A stretch of DNA of 64,000 bases from Gaeumannomyces sp. JS-464 (lineage: Eukaryota; Ascomycota; Sordariomycetes; Magnaporthales; Magnaporthaceae), in the NCBI GenBank assembly GCA_002197995.1, contig NGZR01000002.1:4588001-4652000 (forward strand), read 5' to 3'. The notes under the pieces were generated by a model. That model was not told where the DNA came from. It did not search any database and saw nothing but the letters and a program-made list of their open reading frames with translations. Shown one piece after another: positions 23,057 through 33,599 of the stretch. A program made the translations under genes and the position numbers. Position 1 is the stretch's first letter. Each line of letters starts with the position of its first letter.

Positions 23057-24508
23057 GTAGCGTTATTGGAATAAGGGATTTCGATCCGTATTATGCGGTA
23101 GTTCGAATTAATTGCTAACACGGGGTTAATTTCCACTGTTATTAACAAAGCGTTAATAAAGGTAAAGTTTAACACACCTTTTTAATCGTATATAGGTTTG
23201 CTTAAATAAGTAAAAAAAGGTTGCAAAAGTTAACTTATTAGGTTATTTTTTACCTTTATTCCTATTACCTTAGGCCGGTCCTATGCTGGGAACAAAGCGT
23301 TAAAGTCCCCAATTACGATGCATTTCGTTTTTAAGCGTTAACGTAATAACAAGTTTAAAAAAAAGTGCCAAAAAGTCCTTCGAGGGCTTATATACGTTAA
23401 CGAAAGTGCACCTGGAAATAAAAAGCTAAAAAATATCTCGCGTGTTACTTACCAGCCTATCCGCAACTGGTTAAAACCTTAAATCCTTTCGTACGTAAGT
23501 TATTCCTTAAAGCTTAATTCGGTAGTTGTGCTAACTATCTACTAGGGTAAACAGCTTGTATAACAAATAGGTGCATAGCATAAGCTTCCCTTTTTAAACG
23601 CTACGAGGCCTTTGCATTAATACCACGTTAATTTTCCGGCTTTAATATAATTAAAGCAAAATTGCCGCCATTAACTAATTGCGACGAACGTTCGCTTAAA
23701 CGGTTTAAAACCCAATAGCGTTTAAAGCAAAGCTTTAAACGCCGGGCTTTATTTTTATATGCTGTTATCCGGTTAGCTTTTAGCATATGCAAAAGTGGCG
23801 GTAATGTATTAAAGGGTTTAGCTTTAAAGTTGTTATTTGGCAGGCATTTTGGCGCTTTTTAAAGCGTTTTTTAAAGCGTTTTCCAACGCGATTCCGTTTA
23901 TTTCGGTGCCCTTTTTTAATTCAAAAAAGTTTAGTTTTATAATTGCTAATACTTCGTATTAGTTATTAAAGCTAACTTTAACTTTTTTTGCATAATGCTT
24001 TTTTTTTTAGCCGTACTAAACGCTTTTTTAAAAGCCGAGGTAGCTTGCCGGGGTAGGGTTGTTAGCTAAGCCGTTAGGCCGTTTAACAAGCATGCCTCGA
24101 CGGTAATAAAAAGCGGCGGGGCGGCGCTAATAGCAGCGGTGTTATCGGTATTAGCGGTAGCGGTCGTAGCGATTGCGGTGGTTGCGGTTATGTCGGCGGC
24201 GGCGGCGGCGGCTTTCGCTGCCTTTTTTGCTTCCACCCGGTACGCCCGCCCGCTTAAATTTCTAACCGCGTTTAACTCTTTTTTTTTAAACGCTTTGGCA
24301 TGCCGTTTACCCGTACCGGCTTTACAAGGTATTCCGGGTAGTCGGTTTGGAAAAGCCTTTAGCAGTTTGCACATAGGGGCCGTATACGGCTATATGTGCC
24401 GGTCGTCGGTAATTTTCCCGCATTGCAAACACTTATCGGCTTTAACGCAATTGCGAACCGCGTAGTACCCGTAGCATCCAGGGGTATACTGCGTAATAAG
24501 CGGGTGGC
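23057..24508 (-). mobile_element. L1 fragment: Tad-like LINE, end of ORF1 and endonuclease of ORF2
   Basis: On the minus strand 24370-24480 reads like an ORF1 zinc-knuckle region (C-Y-G-Y...C-x-x-C-G-K...H). Downstream, 23290-23700 reads as an apurinic-type endonuclease: GKLMLCTY, then ITYVRKDLRF and TFVNVYKPS, then IVIGDFNALFPA (GDFN at 23299-23310). These are landmarks of Tad/I-clade LINEs of fungi. It is cut off at 23057 by A2, before the RT. The Ala-rich plus-strand ORF at 24139-24465 and its minus-strand partner 24066-24374 lie over this region and are not separate genes. Confidence 0.75.
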
Positions 24509-24919
24509 TATTACGACCAGCATGCAATCCTTAGGACGGTAAAATAAGAAAGGCCTTAAGTGGTGCTTTTACCTTGTACCAAAACACGTAAAGTTATATA
24601 ACCTAAAAGGATTTGTGGATTTGTAAGTAAAACGATAAATTTAAAAGGATTTATAGATTTGTAAACAAAGCGACAAATTTAAAAACTACTAAAGCAAAAA
24701 CAGCGTATATATAAAAAATGGATTTCCTTTTATTTTAGGTAATTTTAACTAAAGCTTTAATATTAATTAACTTAAGTTAACTTTTAAACATTTTCTAAAG
24801 CAAGCAATTAAACTATCCTTTTAAATTACGAGATTTTTTATTACTAGCACTAGCGATATTATCCTTTCCACCCTTTTTTCGAAATGCTTTACCCTAAAAG
24901 CAAACCTTTAATTATAACA
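24509..24919 (+). repeat. A3 5' LTR
   Basis: 411 bp from TATTACGACC to TTATAACA; the terminal TGTTAC/GTAACA inverted repeat of the family is still visible through two transitions. Confidence 0.85.
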
Positions 24920-24929
24920 TTTTAAATTT

Positions 24930-25800
24930 TATTTAATACCTCGTTAAAATGAAAAAATAGGATAGTTATTACGAATAGTAATAAAAAGCCTAAGGAAAAA
25001 AAAACCACGTTTTTACTTTTAACGGTATTTAATACAACCTTAAAAAAACCATTAACACGGCTTTTTTTAAGCTTATAGCGGGATAAAAACCGCTAAAAGC
25101 TAAGCCGAGGTAAAGCAATTACTACAAAGCTGCTATTTTTTAAAGCACTTATTACGGTTAAAGCGTACAAATTCCCGTTTTTAAACTTTTACGAAAGGGA
25201 AAACGGTAAACTTAAAACGTTTTTTACCGAATGCAAAAGCTATTTTAAATTTTACAAATAGCAATTCGTAAGCGAAAAATAAAAAGTCGCTTACGCTGCT
25301 ATTAAGCTAAACGGCAAAGTGAAAAAGTGGTTTTAATTAACCTAAAGCGATTATTTTAAAATATAAAAATAGCTAAAAAGCTACCAAAATCATTTTCGCT
25401 AATTTCGAAACTTTCGAAAAAAAAAGTCGGAAAAATGTTCGAAATAATTAACGAAACCCGAATCGCCGAAAAAGATTTACTAGCTTTTAAATAGCGAAAA
25501 GCCGCAGCTAAATACGCAGTGAATTTTTAACGAATTAGCACTAAGTGTAATTAAAATAACGCTACGTTAATATTGCACTTTTACAACGGATTGCGCGAAA
25601 ACGTAAAAGATAAATTCGCAAAGCAAAATCGCTTTTATTTTTTTATGGATTACGTTTAAAACGCGGTTCGCATTAGCGATAAATTATACGAACGATAATA
25701 AAAAAAGAAAATATATGGTTTTAAAAGTGCGGCGTAAAATAATAAAGCTAACTAAAAAAGGCTAAATAATAACCTATTACGGCTTATAAACGCATTTAAA
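24930..25800 (+). pseudogene. A3 gag remnant
   Basis: The clearest gag of the window. It has a MFEIINETRIAEKDLLAFK patch, AAAKYAVNF, an NNATLILHFYNGLRENVKDK helix and DYV-NAVRISDKLYER at the end of the capsid C-terminal part. These match the retrotrans_gag pattern of MAGGY/Pyret-like elements (a W/F-x-D/N-x-A-L-x-x-x-F-Y-x-G-L-R segment). A short CFKCG-like zinc knuckle (written KCG-TGYIKTNCF here) follows near 25880-25930. Stops throughout. Confidence 0.75.
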
Positions 25801-26849
25801 CCTAATAAACTTTAATGCAAAAGCTATTTATTAGTAATAAAAATAGCAAAAAAAGCAAAATCAAAACTTAAAAAACGGGAAATGTTTTAAATGCGGCTAA
25901 ACTGGCTATATTAAAACTAATTGCTTTTAGCGAAATAATAACCGTTAAGTAGCGAACTTTTAGCGAACGTAGGAAAACTTAATATAAAAGGGATTATATT
26001 TTTAAATACCGTTTAACTAAACGTATTATTACGATAAGTTATATGTTATATACTAATTTAATAAAAAGGTTACCAGATAATACCTTTAAAAACTATAAAA
26101 TATTGCTATGTTTAAAGCTATTAAAATTGCGTACGATAGCGAAGGAAAGTAGCGGGTTATTTCCTGGCTCGAAAATTCGAAAGGAAAAAACAACGCCGTT
26201 TTTTACTAAACTTAAAAAAGGGCAATTTTAATAAGCAACTCGAAAAGGGGAAAAGCTTAAAAAAAGCTTTTAAGCTAAATATACCTTTTTTAAAAGTTGG
26301 AAAACCCCGATATTAACGCGGAAATAAACCAAAATGGTTAAAACTTTAAAACGAACGAGTTTTAGGTAAAAGCAAAAGGTTTTAACGGTATAGCTTTTAT
26401 ATTTATAATCCGCGAAATTTAGGAAAACTAGCGTATTTTTACGCCATTTAACGTATTTAAATGTTTTTAAAATTTTAAAATTTTAAAACACCTAAATAAA
26501 CCGTTATATTACGCTATTTTAACGAATAAAAACAACGGTTAACCTTTATTATAATTTAACAACTAATAAAAAGTTAAATATATTAGTTATAAATTCGATA
26601 ACGTAAATAATTTAAAATGAATTACGTTAAACTTTAAAATTACTTTAGTATTAATATAAAATACTTTAAATATTTTCACTTTTTTTAAGCAAAATGTATT
26701 TATAAAAAATGCAAATTTTTTTTACAATTTAAATTTAAATACGATTTTTTTTACAAAAGTTAAAAAATAAGCTTAAAGTTAAACCCGGTTTAATATTTTA
26801 ATTGCTACGATAAAAACCAATTTAAATCGGCAAATTTACCGCAGTTTTT

Positions 26850-29800
26850 AAACCTAATAAACGGTACCTAATGCTATGCGTTATTAAAACGTTCGATTAA
26901 AAAAATATAAAATTACGAAATGCAAAAAGCATATAGCATAAAAGGCGGAAACTTAGCATTAAGAAATTACGTAAACGTAGGTACCGTTTAACCTAAATAA
27001 AAAAAACAAACGTACGGTATTCGTTCCTTTTATTAAAAAATTAAACAAATTACCTAAACGGAAAGCACGAAATGGAATAAAGAAAAAACTAATAAAACCT
27101 TTATAATAATAAAATCGAATTAACCGCATAACTTATTAACATTTTAAATAAAATATTAAAAAAAAGTTAAAATAATAATTAATTGCGAAATATAAAGCGA
27201 TTATATATCGCTATAAGCGGTTAACAGTATAAAATCCTTATAAATGGAAACGCTAACCGTATTAATTAAAAACGGTTAAAAAAAATACCTATCGCTTATA
27301 ATAAAAAGTAAATCGATTAAAAAACGCAATTAGTAACATTACGCACCCGGAATAAGGAAAACGTTACTATTATATTGGATAAACTAAATATAAAAAAGGA
27401 AATATAATTTTTAAAATCTTTTAATTTAAAAAAATAATTTACGAATAAATTAAACTGCCGGTTAAGTTTAATTAAAAAAGCTATAAATAATTAAAACAGT
27501 TTACCAGTTATAAACTTTAAACCGTAAAGTATAAAAAGCAACGAAAAAAGGTTATAATAATAATAAAAATTAACAATTTACCTTTGCATTTAGTATTACA
27601 CAATACGCGATTATTTAAAACGGAAAATAACTAAAATAGCTTAACTAATATTAAAAAACGACTCGCGAATATTTTAATAAATATTACAAATACGAGAAAT
27701 TATTTCGAAAAAAACCTTAAAACGGTGCTTTTTAAATATAAACCGTTCGATTTAAAAATTAAATTTAAACTAAAAACATAGTTTAAATATTAAAAGTTAT
27801 ATTAGCTTAGTTTTCGCTAATAAAAAGTGCTAAAAAACAATTAAAAAAAACTTACGAAAAAGATATATTAAAACTTTCAATTTTTTAATAAAATACAAGA
27901 TTTTATAAAAAAAGAAAAAAAGACGGAATAAATATGTATTAATTATTAACCGTTAAATAAGGTTATTATTAAAAATCGATATTTTTTACTTTTTATTAAC
28001 GAATTACGAAATAAATTCGGCAAAGCCTAATATTTTACGGCTTTAAATTTACGGAAAGTTTATAACTTAAAACGGATTAAAAAAGGCTAAAAATAGCTTA
28101 CAACTTTTAAAATAAAGTTTAAATGCTACGAATTTTTAATAATAACTTTTAGGTTTACTAACGCATTAGCTACATTTTAAAAAATAATTAACTATATATT
28201 ACGCGAATACTTCGACATTTTTATCCTCCGCGTATTTGGACAATATTTTTTTTCGAAAACGATGGAAAAGTATAGCTAATACGTATATAAAATGCTTTAA
28301 AAACTGCTAAATGCAAAGCTTTTCGTTAAATTAAAAAAGTACGAATAGCATTCGCAAAAAATCGCTTTTTTAAAATTCGATTACATTTAAACAAGTTTGC
28401 ATAAATTTTAAAAAGTGAAAAAAGTTAAAAAATAGCTTATATTTAAAAACGTTATAAAAATACGAAGGTTTTTAAAGTTTTTAAACTTTTACAAACGGTT
28501 TATCCGTAAATTATAGCAAAATCGCCACATTATTTACGAACTTTACTAAAAATAACTATTAATTTTATTAAAAAAGGCAAAAATAAAAGGTTTTTAAATA
28601 ATTACGAAACGCTGTATTAAAAAAACCAATATTAGCATTTTTAAATTTAAAAAAAACCTTTTAAAATCGAAATTAACGCGTTAAATTACGCGATTAACGG
28701 TTAATTCGAATAGCGAAACGATTAAACACGGTTGCATTTATACGCGTTTTTTTCGCAAAAGTTAAATAAATTTAAATTAAATTACCAAATTTATAATAAA
28801 AAACTTTTAGCAATTATTTACGCATTTAAAAAATGGCGATTATACCTTTATAAAATAAAGCATTAAATTATAATATATATAAATTATAAAAACCTAACAC
28901 ATTTTATTATTAGCAAAAACTTAAACAAATAATAAATTCGTTAAAATAAGTTTTTGCAAAATTATAATATCTTGATTAAATACCGGAAAAGGTCGAAAAA
29001 CGGCCGGGCGAACGTTTTAAATTAATAACCAAACCATTAAATCGCAATACCTAAAAAAAATACGAATAATTTTAACGAAAAAACTAAATGGATTTTTAAT
29101 CCCGGCATAAAAAATACTTATTAAAACGGTTTTGTAAGGAAAAGTTTAAACCCTGGAAAGAATTTAACAAATTTATAACCAATTAATATATAATTATTAA
29201 AGCGTAATTAAAACGTAAAAAACGGTTATAATAATACTACGAGTTTGTAAAAACTTAAACCAAAGTATAAAACGTAATAAAAAATTGCGAAAACTGCGTT
29301 AAAATAAAGCTAGCAAGCATAAGCCTTATAAGCTTTTACAACCTTTGCCGGCGCCGAATAAAATATAGCAAAAAGTTATTATAAATTTCGTTATTAAACT
29401 TTCCCAATTTAAAAAACTAATAATTAAAGTTAAATATAATATATTAATAATAATAGATAGGTTTACTAAATACGCTTTATTTTTTACTATATAAAAAAAG
29501 CAGCGACGCTATAAAACTAGCGTACGTTTTTATTAAGCACGTAATAGCGGAATACGGTACGTTAAACCGTTTAATTATAAATAAAAAAAATTTTTATAAA
29601 CAAGTTTTAAAAAAGGCTTATAAATAAGCTAAAAGCGGAACATTTTTTATTTATAACTTACCACTTTTAAATAGATAGATAAATAAAATGGATAAACTAA
29701 ACCATAAAGCAATATTATATTATTACGTATTATAAACAAAACGACTAGGTATAACTATTTCCTATAACTTAATTCGCTTATAACAGTTTAATTTATAAAA

Positions 29801-30370
29801 GTATAAGAATTACACCGTTTTATACGAACTACGGGTTTACGCTTATAACGTATAAAAAACCTAAGGTAAAAAGGCATACCTTAGCAGCGGAAATACAAAT
29901 AACGAAATTTACCAAATTGCATAAACATTTTTAAATAAAGCTAAAAAAGCTACAGCACCGCATAACTATTTAAGCAAATAAAAAAAGGATTAAAAAACCG
30001 ACTTTTAAAAAGGGGGATAACGTTTATCTTTTTTAACGAAATATTAAAACAAAACGACCGACCGACAAATTAAACTATAAAAAATTAGGACCGTTTAAAG
30101 TATTAAAAAAAGTTTCCAACGTAAATTATCAATTTTAACTACCACCAATTATAAAATCCCACCCGGTTTTTTATATTTCCCTATTCGAACTAGCGTTATT
30201 AAATTTTAAAAGCGACGAATTAATAAAAATCGACGCAAAATAAAAATACGAAATCAAAAAAAATTTAAATTATAAATTAAAAAACAAGCTTAAAAAGTAC
30301 CTAATTAAATGGAAAAAGTACGGCTACGAAAAAAACACGTGGGAAAAAGTAATAAACTTTAAGCGCTATT
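26850..30370 (+). pseudogene. A3 pol remnant: protease/RT/RNase H/integrase/chromodomain
   Basis: RT spans about 27650-28400 with the catalytic box AYLDNI at 28233-28244. RNase H follows (about 28650-28900), then integrase (about 29150-29850, with YGTLNRLIINK and the C-terminal RNIKTKRPTDKLNYKKLGPF block). The chromodomain is at about 30235-30370 (KYEIKKNLNYKLKNKLKKYL, IKWKKYGYEKNTWE). The GPF...SHPVF...LFE strip between integrase and chromodomain is the usual linker. Numerous stop codons make the gene dead. Confidence 0.85.
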
Positions 30371-30485
30371 AAAAACTCTTTATGGGGTACTAATAAAAGC
30401 ACTTACGCTAAGGTTAAAAAAGAAAAACAGCAAAAATAGCCAAAAACCCGATCGCTAACGCGTTAATAATCGGGTTCCTAATAAT

Positions 30486-30556
30486 AGTTGCATTAGGAAT
30501 CGAACTTAAAACTTCCGGCTAATTGGGTAAAATGCGCTACCATTACGCTATACGAT
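30486..30556 (-). tRNA. tRNA-like cassette in A3 (type 3)
   Basis: 71 nt on the minus strand. A seven-base acceptor (ATCGTAT with ATGCAAC) becomes a perfect GTCGCAT/ATGCGAC pair if RIP-type transitions are reversed. The D arm has CGT-AATGGTA-GCG and the T arm has TTAAG-TTCGATT-CCTAA. The anticodon arm does not fold well, so no amino-acid identity is given. It lies between the chromodomain and the antisense ORF, like the cassettes in A2 and A4, but its sequence is different. Confidence 0.45.
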
Positions 30557-30592
30557 TTGTGAAAGTTATTAAAAAAGCTATAACTTATTAAG

Positions 30593-31170
30593 TTAAAAAA
30601 AGGAAAGTAGGTTTAGGTTAAAATTAACTTCGAACGTTTGCCAATTAAAAGAAACGGTAAAAGCTACGGATGGCTTAAGTTGCAAGGTAGCCGGGTAAGC
30701 CTTTTGGTCGGCCTCCTCCCGCTTAACACGTTTTAACTTCTTTATAGCGTTAATACCGCGCCGGATCGCGCGCATTTTCTTTTTAAACTATATTTTTTTT
30801 GCTTCCGCAAACGCTCGAGTTTATTATTTAAAACGCGGCGCTTTTTTTATCGTTTTAATTTTTGCTTTTATTTGCTAGTATTAAAAGCCGATAAAACGAA
30901 GTTATTCGGGCGAAAAACCTAAAATATCGCAATTTATGCGGTTTCGACTAAGGCATTTCACGCACCGAAAGGAGTTTTAAAAAAAGGCCTCGCACTTTTT
31001 ACTTTTTAAAACCTCGTAATAAAAAAAGCAAAAAGGCATTTTAATAGCAAAAAAAAAACGATTTAAGCAAGCAAATCCTTACGTTAAAAGGTTTTCTTCG
31101 CGAAAAGACGTTTTCGCACCCGATTAAACATCCTATTATAAAAAAGGGATGGGAAATGGTAAAGAAAAAA
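30593..31170 (-). pseudogene. Family A antisense accessory ORF remnant (A3)
   Basis: Minus-strand reading. The last 60 codons (30593-30775) are open and read MRAIRRGINAIKKLKRVKRE followed by an acidic-aliphatic tail. Further upstream the translation is interrupted but aligns with the A4 copy (32589-33179). Position and strand are the same in A2, A3 and A4: opposite to gag-pol, ending close to the tRNA-like cassettes. Confidence 0.55.
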
Positions 31171-31243
31171 AGTATTTACTACTAGCAAAAAGCAGGGCGA
31201 TAAAACGTGGCTAAAAGGATTTAGCCTAAAAGGGGAAACTTAA

Positions 31244-31651
31244 TATTACGACCAGTATGCAATTCCTAAAACAGTAAAACAAAAAAGGCTTTAAGTGGTA
31301 CTTTTGCCCCGCATTAAAACACGTGAAGTTATATAACTTAAAAGGATTTGTGGATTTGTAAGCAAAGCGATAAATTTAAAAGGATTGTAAATTTGTAAGC
31401 AAAGCGACAAATTTAAAAATTATTAAAGTAAAAACAACGTGTATATAAAAAATGGATTTCCTTTTGTTTTAAGTAGTTTTAATTAAAACTTTAGCATTAG
31501 TTAACTTAAGTTAGCTTTTAAGCATCCCTTAAGGCAAGCAATTAAACTGTCCTTTTAAGTTACGAAATTCTTTATTACTAGCACTAGCGAAACTGTCTTT
31601 TCCACCCTTTTTAAAATGCTTTACCTTAAAAGCAAACCTTTAATTGTAATA
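31244..31651 (+). repeat. A3 3' LTR
   Basis: 408 bp from TATTACGACC to TTGTAATA, aligned end to end with the A3 5' LTR and followed by GTAGC, the RIP-altered target duplication. Confidence 0.85.
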
Positions 31652-32124
31652 GTAGCGTTTAGTATAACGTAAATAGGAAGTAATGCTTTAAAGTTTAAAC
31701 GGGGTTACGGGTGTATAAAAAGATATAATTTACGATATACGCTTTTATTAATTTACGCCAGCTTTAAAAGGCTTAACGTTAACCGGTTTAATCCTTGTTT
31801 AAGCTTTTACCTCCTTTTAAACTAGTTTTTTAAATATTGTAATTTTTTATCCAAAACCGTTTATTAAAGTGGTTAAGCACTTGGAAACGACGTAATTAAA
31901 CTAAAGTTTAGGCTTTTTAACCCGTTCGGCGTTATATAAGCAGCCTAGCTTTAAGCGGTGTTAAAAAAAGCTAATTTCGGATATTAATTATTTTAGCTTT
32001 TAATACAATCCCGTTAGGATTCGGTAAGCTTTCGGAATATTTGCTATAGTAAACGGAAAGTCCTTACTATCGGCAAAAGCTTTGCGAATGCTAAAGCCCG
32101 TTTAACTATTAGCTTAAACCTGCT
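31652..32124 (-). mobile_element. L1 fragment: middle of LINE ORF1
   Basis: Lies between A3 and A4. On the minus strand it reads TGFSIRKAFADSKDFPFTIA, then CLYNAERVKKPKL, YVVSKCLTTLINGF, KPVNVKPFKAGVN and SYIISFYTPVTPF, with a few stops. It joins logically upstream to 39542 onward (before A4) and downstream to 24508 (before A3). This is the RRM-like/gag-like region that precedes the zinc knuckles in Tad-type ORF1 proteins. Confidence 0.7.
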
Positions 32125-32535
32125 TGTTACAATTAAAGGTTTGCTTTTAAAGTAAAGCACTTTAAAGGTGGAAAAGACAGTATCGCTAATTTGGTTAATA
32201 AAAAAACACGTAACTTAAAAGGACAATTTAATTGCTTACTTTAAAAGGTGCTTAAGAGCTAACTTAAGTTAACTAATGCCGAAGCTTTAGTTAAAGCTAT
32301 TTAAAACAATAGGAAATCCATTTTTTATATATACGCTGCTTTTTGCCTTATATTAGGTTGGATTTATAGCTTTGCTATAAATCCATAAATCCTTTTTAAA
32401 TTTATTACTTTGTTATAAATCCACAAATCCTTTTTAGTTTACGTAACTTTACGTAACCGAGGCGGGGCGGAAGTATTACTTTAAAGCCTCCCCTTTTGCC
32501 TTGCTGTTTTGGAGGCTTGCATATTAGTCGTAACA
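32125..32535 (-). repeat. A4 3' LTR
   Basis: 411 bp, TGTTACAATT to AGTCGTAACA as read on plus (reverse complement of the family LTR). Strongly AT-shifted compared with 39093-39541. Confidence 0.88.
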
Positions 32536-32588
32536 TTAGGTTTCCCTTTTTAGGCTAAGTTTTTTTAGCCACGTTTTCGCCCCGCCTT

Positions 32589-33179
32589 TTGTTAATAGTA
32601 AATACTTTTTTTTTTACCATTTCTTATTTTTTTTGTTTTAACAAAATGTTTAATCAAATGCGAAAACGCTTTTTCGCGAAGGAAACCGTTAGTTGCAAAA
32701 AGCTTTTAGCGATTGTTTTTTTTAATTGCTACGAAATGCTTTTTTATTCGTACTATTACGAGGTTTTAAAACGTAAAAAGTGTAAAGCTTTTCTTTAAAA
32801 TTCGTTTCGGTGCGTGGAATGTTTTCGGATTAATCGCTCGGGGTGCGACGTTTTTAGGCCTTTTTTTTCCGAGTTTCAAAATATCGTCGTTTAGCATTTT
32901 AAATTTAAAGCTAAGCTGGAAAAGGCGGAGGAAAAAGTTTTCCGCTTTCGAAAGCAAAAACAAATGTGGTTAAAAAAAATAATACGCGCGGTGCGTCGCG
33001 GTATTAATTTGGTGGAAAAGTTAAAGCGTGTTAAGCGGGAGGAGGCCGACTAGGCGGCTTGCTAAGCTGCCTCGCATTTCGAGCTTTTTGTGGCTTTTTT
33101 CGTTTTTACCGACTAGCAGGTGTTTAAAGTTAATCTTAACCTGGATTTGCTTGTTTTTTTTAACCGGGGTAAGTTGTAA
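32589..33179 (+). pseudogene. Family A antisense accessory ORF (A4 copy)
   Basis: Plus-strand reading of about 195 codons with only a few stops, so it is among the best preserved frames of the left block. It shows CYEMLFYSYYYEVLKRKKCK, then RCVECFRINRSGCDV (a C-x-x-C...C cluster), then a long charged, probably helical stretch (KLEKAEEKVFRFRKQKQMW), then IRAVRRGINLVEKLKRVKRE and an aliphatic tail. From memory, small Cys-containing coiled-coil ORFs of this sort accompany gypsy elements in several Pezizomycotina. The function is unknown, and zinc or nucleic-acid binding is only a guess. Equivalent remnants lie in A2 and A3. An upstream ATG at 32646 is a possible alternative start. Confidence 0.6.
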
Positions 33180-33202
33180 CTTTTTTTAACAATTTTTTTT
33201 AA

Positions 33203-33271
33203 GTTTTGTAACGCATTAAGCGTAGCTTTGGTCTTTTTGCCGAGGTTTTAGGTTCGAATTCCGGCACGACC
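33203..33271 (+). tRNA. tRNA-like cassette type 1 in A4
   Basis: 69 nt. The acceptor GTTTTGT pairs with GCACGAC except at one position once RIP changes are allowed. The D region is GCATTAAGCGTAGC. The anticodon stem TTTGG/CCGAG (CTCGG/CCGAG before RIP) closes an eight-base loop TCTTTTTG. The T arm is GGTTCGAAT with a TTAGG/TCCGG stem. A T21 run follows at 33327-33347 on the same strand. The anticodon cannot be assigned safely because the loop is one base too long. Confidence 0.5.
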
Positions 33272-33408
33272 GTAAAGGTTAATAAATTTTCGAGCTTGTT
33301 TCGGAGCTTATCAAGCTTTTGTTTTCTTTTTTTTTTTTTTTTTTTTTGCTAACCGTTTGGTGCAAACTTTTTTACATTATTTGGTTCCGGTAAATGCTGC
33401 TTTTTTTT

Positions 33409-33480
33409 AACCTAATAGTAAAACGGTATTACTTATAACACCCATTTTGTAAATCCCGGGTTCGATTTCCGGCTAGGCTA
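33409..33480 (+). tRNA. tRNA-like cassette type 2 in A4
   Basis: A full cloverleaf of 72 nt: acceptor AACCTAA/CTAGGCT (AGCCTAG/CTAGGCT before RIP), D stem GTAA/TTAC with loop AACGGTA, anticodon stem TATAA/TTGTA with an eight-base loop CACCCATT, four-base variable loop, T stem CCGGG/TCCGG with loop TTCGATT, and discriminator A. Position 33 is not T, so it is not a normal decoding tRNA. A T7 run (33494-33500) lies 13 bases downstream, as a pol III stop would. A2 carries the same cassette at 21648-21719. Confidence 0.6.
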
Positions 33481-33599
33481 AAAAGACCGGCGGTTTTTTT
33501 GGAAATATCGCGGGTATTTTTAAAGAAAATCGTCGTTTTACCGTTTTTTTTACTAGCTAACTTTCTTATAATTGTTTTAGCTAATACTTTTATAAAGTG

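Larger units (their letters stand above)
24509..31651 (+). mobile_element. A3: full-length family A chromovirus, RIP-inactivated
   Basis: 7.14-kb element with LTRs at 24509-24919 and 31244-31651. The flanking five bases are GTGGC on the left and GTAGC on the right, a target duplication that differs by one RIP-type TG-to-TA change. It is inserted into ORF1 of L1. The interior order on plus is gag, pol (RT with YLDN at 28233-28244, integrase, chromodomain). The minus strand then carries a tRNA-like cassette (30486-30556) and the antisense accessory ORF (about 30593-31170). Confidence 0.9.

Noticed and set aside
24066..24465. Overlapping Ala-rich ORFs on both strands (102 and 108 aa)
   Set aside because: They are GCN-rich shadows over the LINE ORF1/ORF2 junction; neither has conserved features.
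33203..33480. Calling the tRNA-like units functional host tRNA genes
   Set aside because: They lie inside a RIP-damaged element, have irregular anticodon loops and broken pairs, so they are reported only as tRNA-like cassettes.
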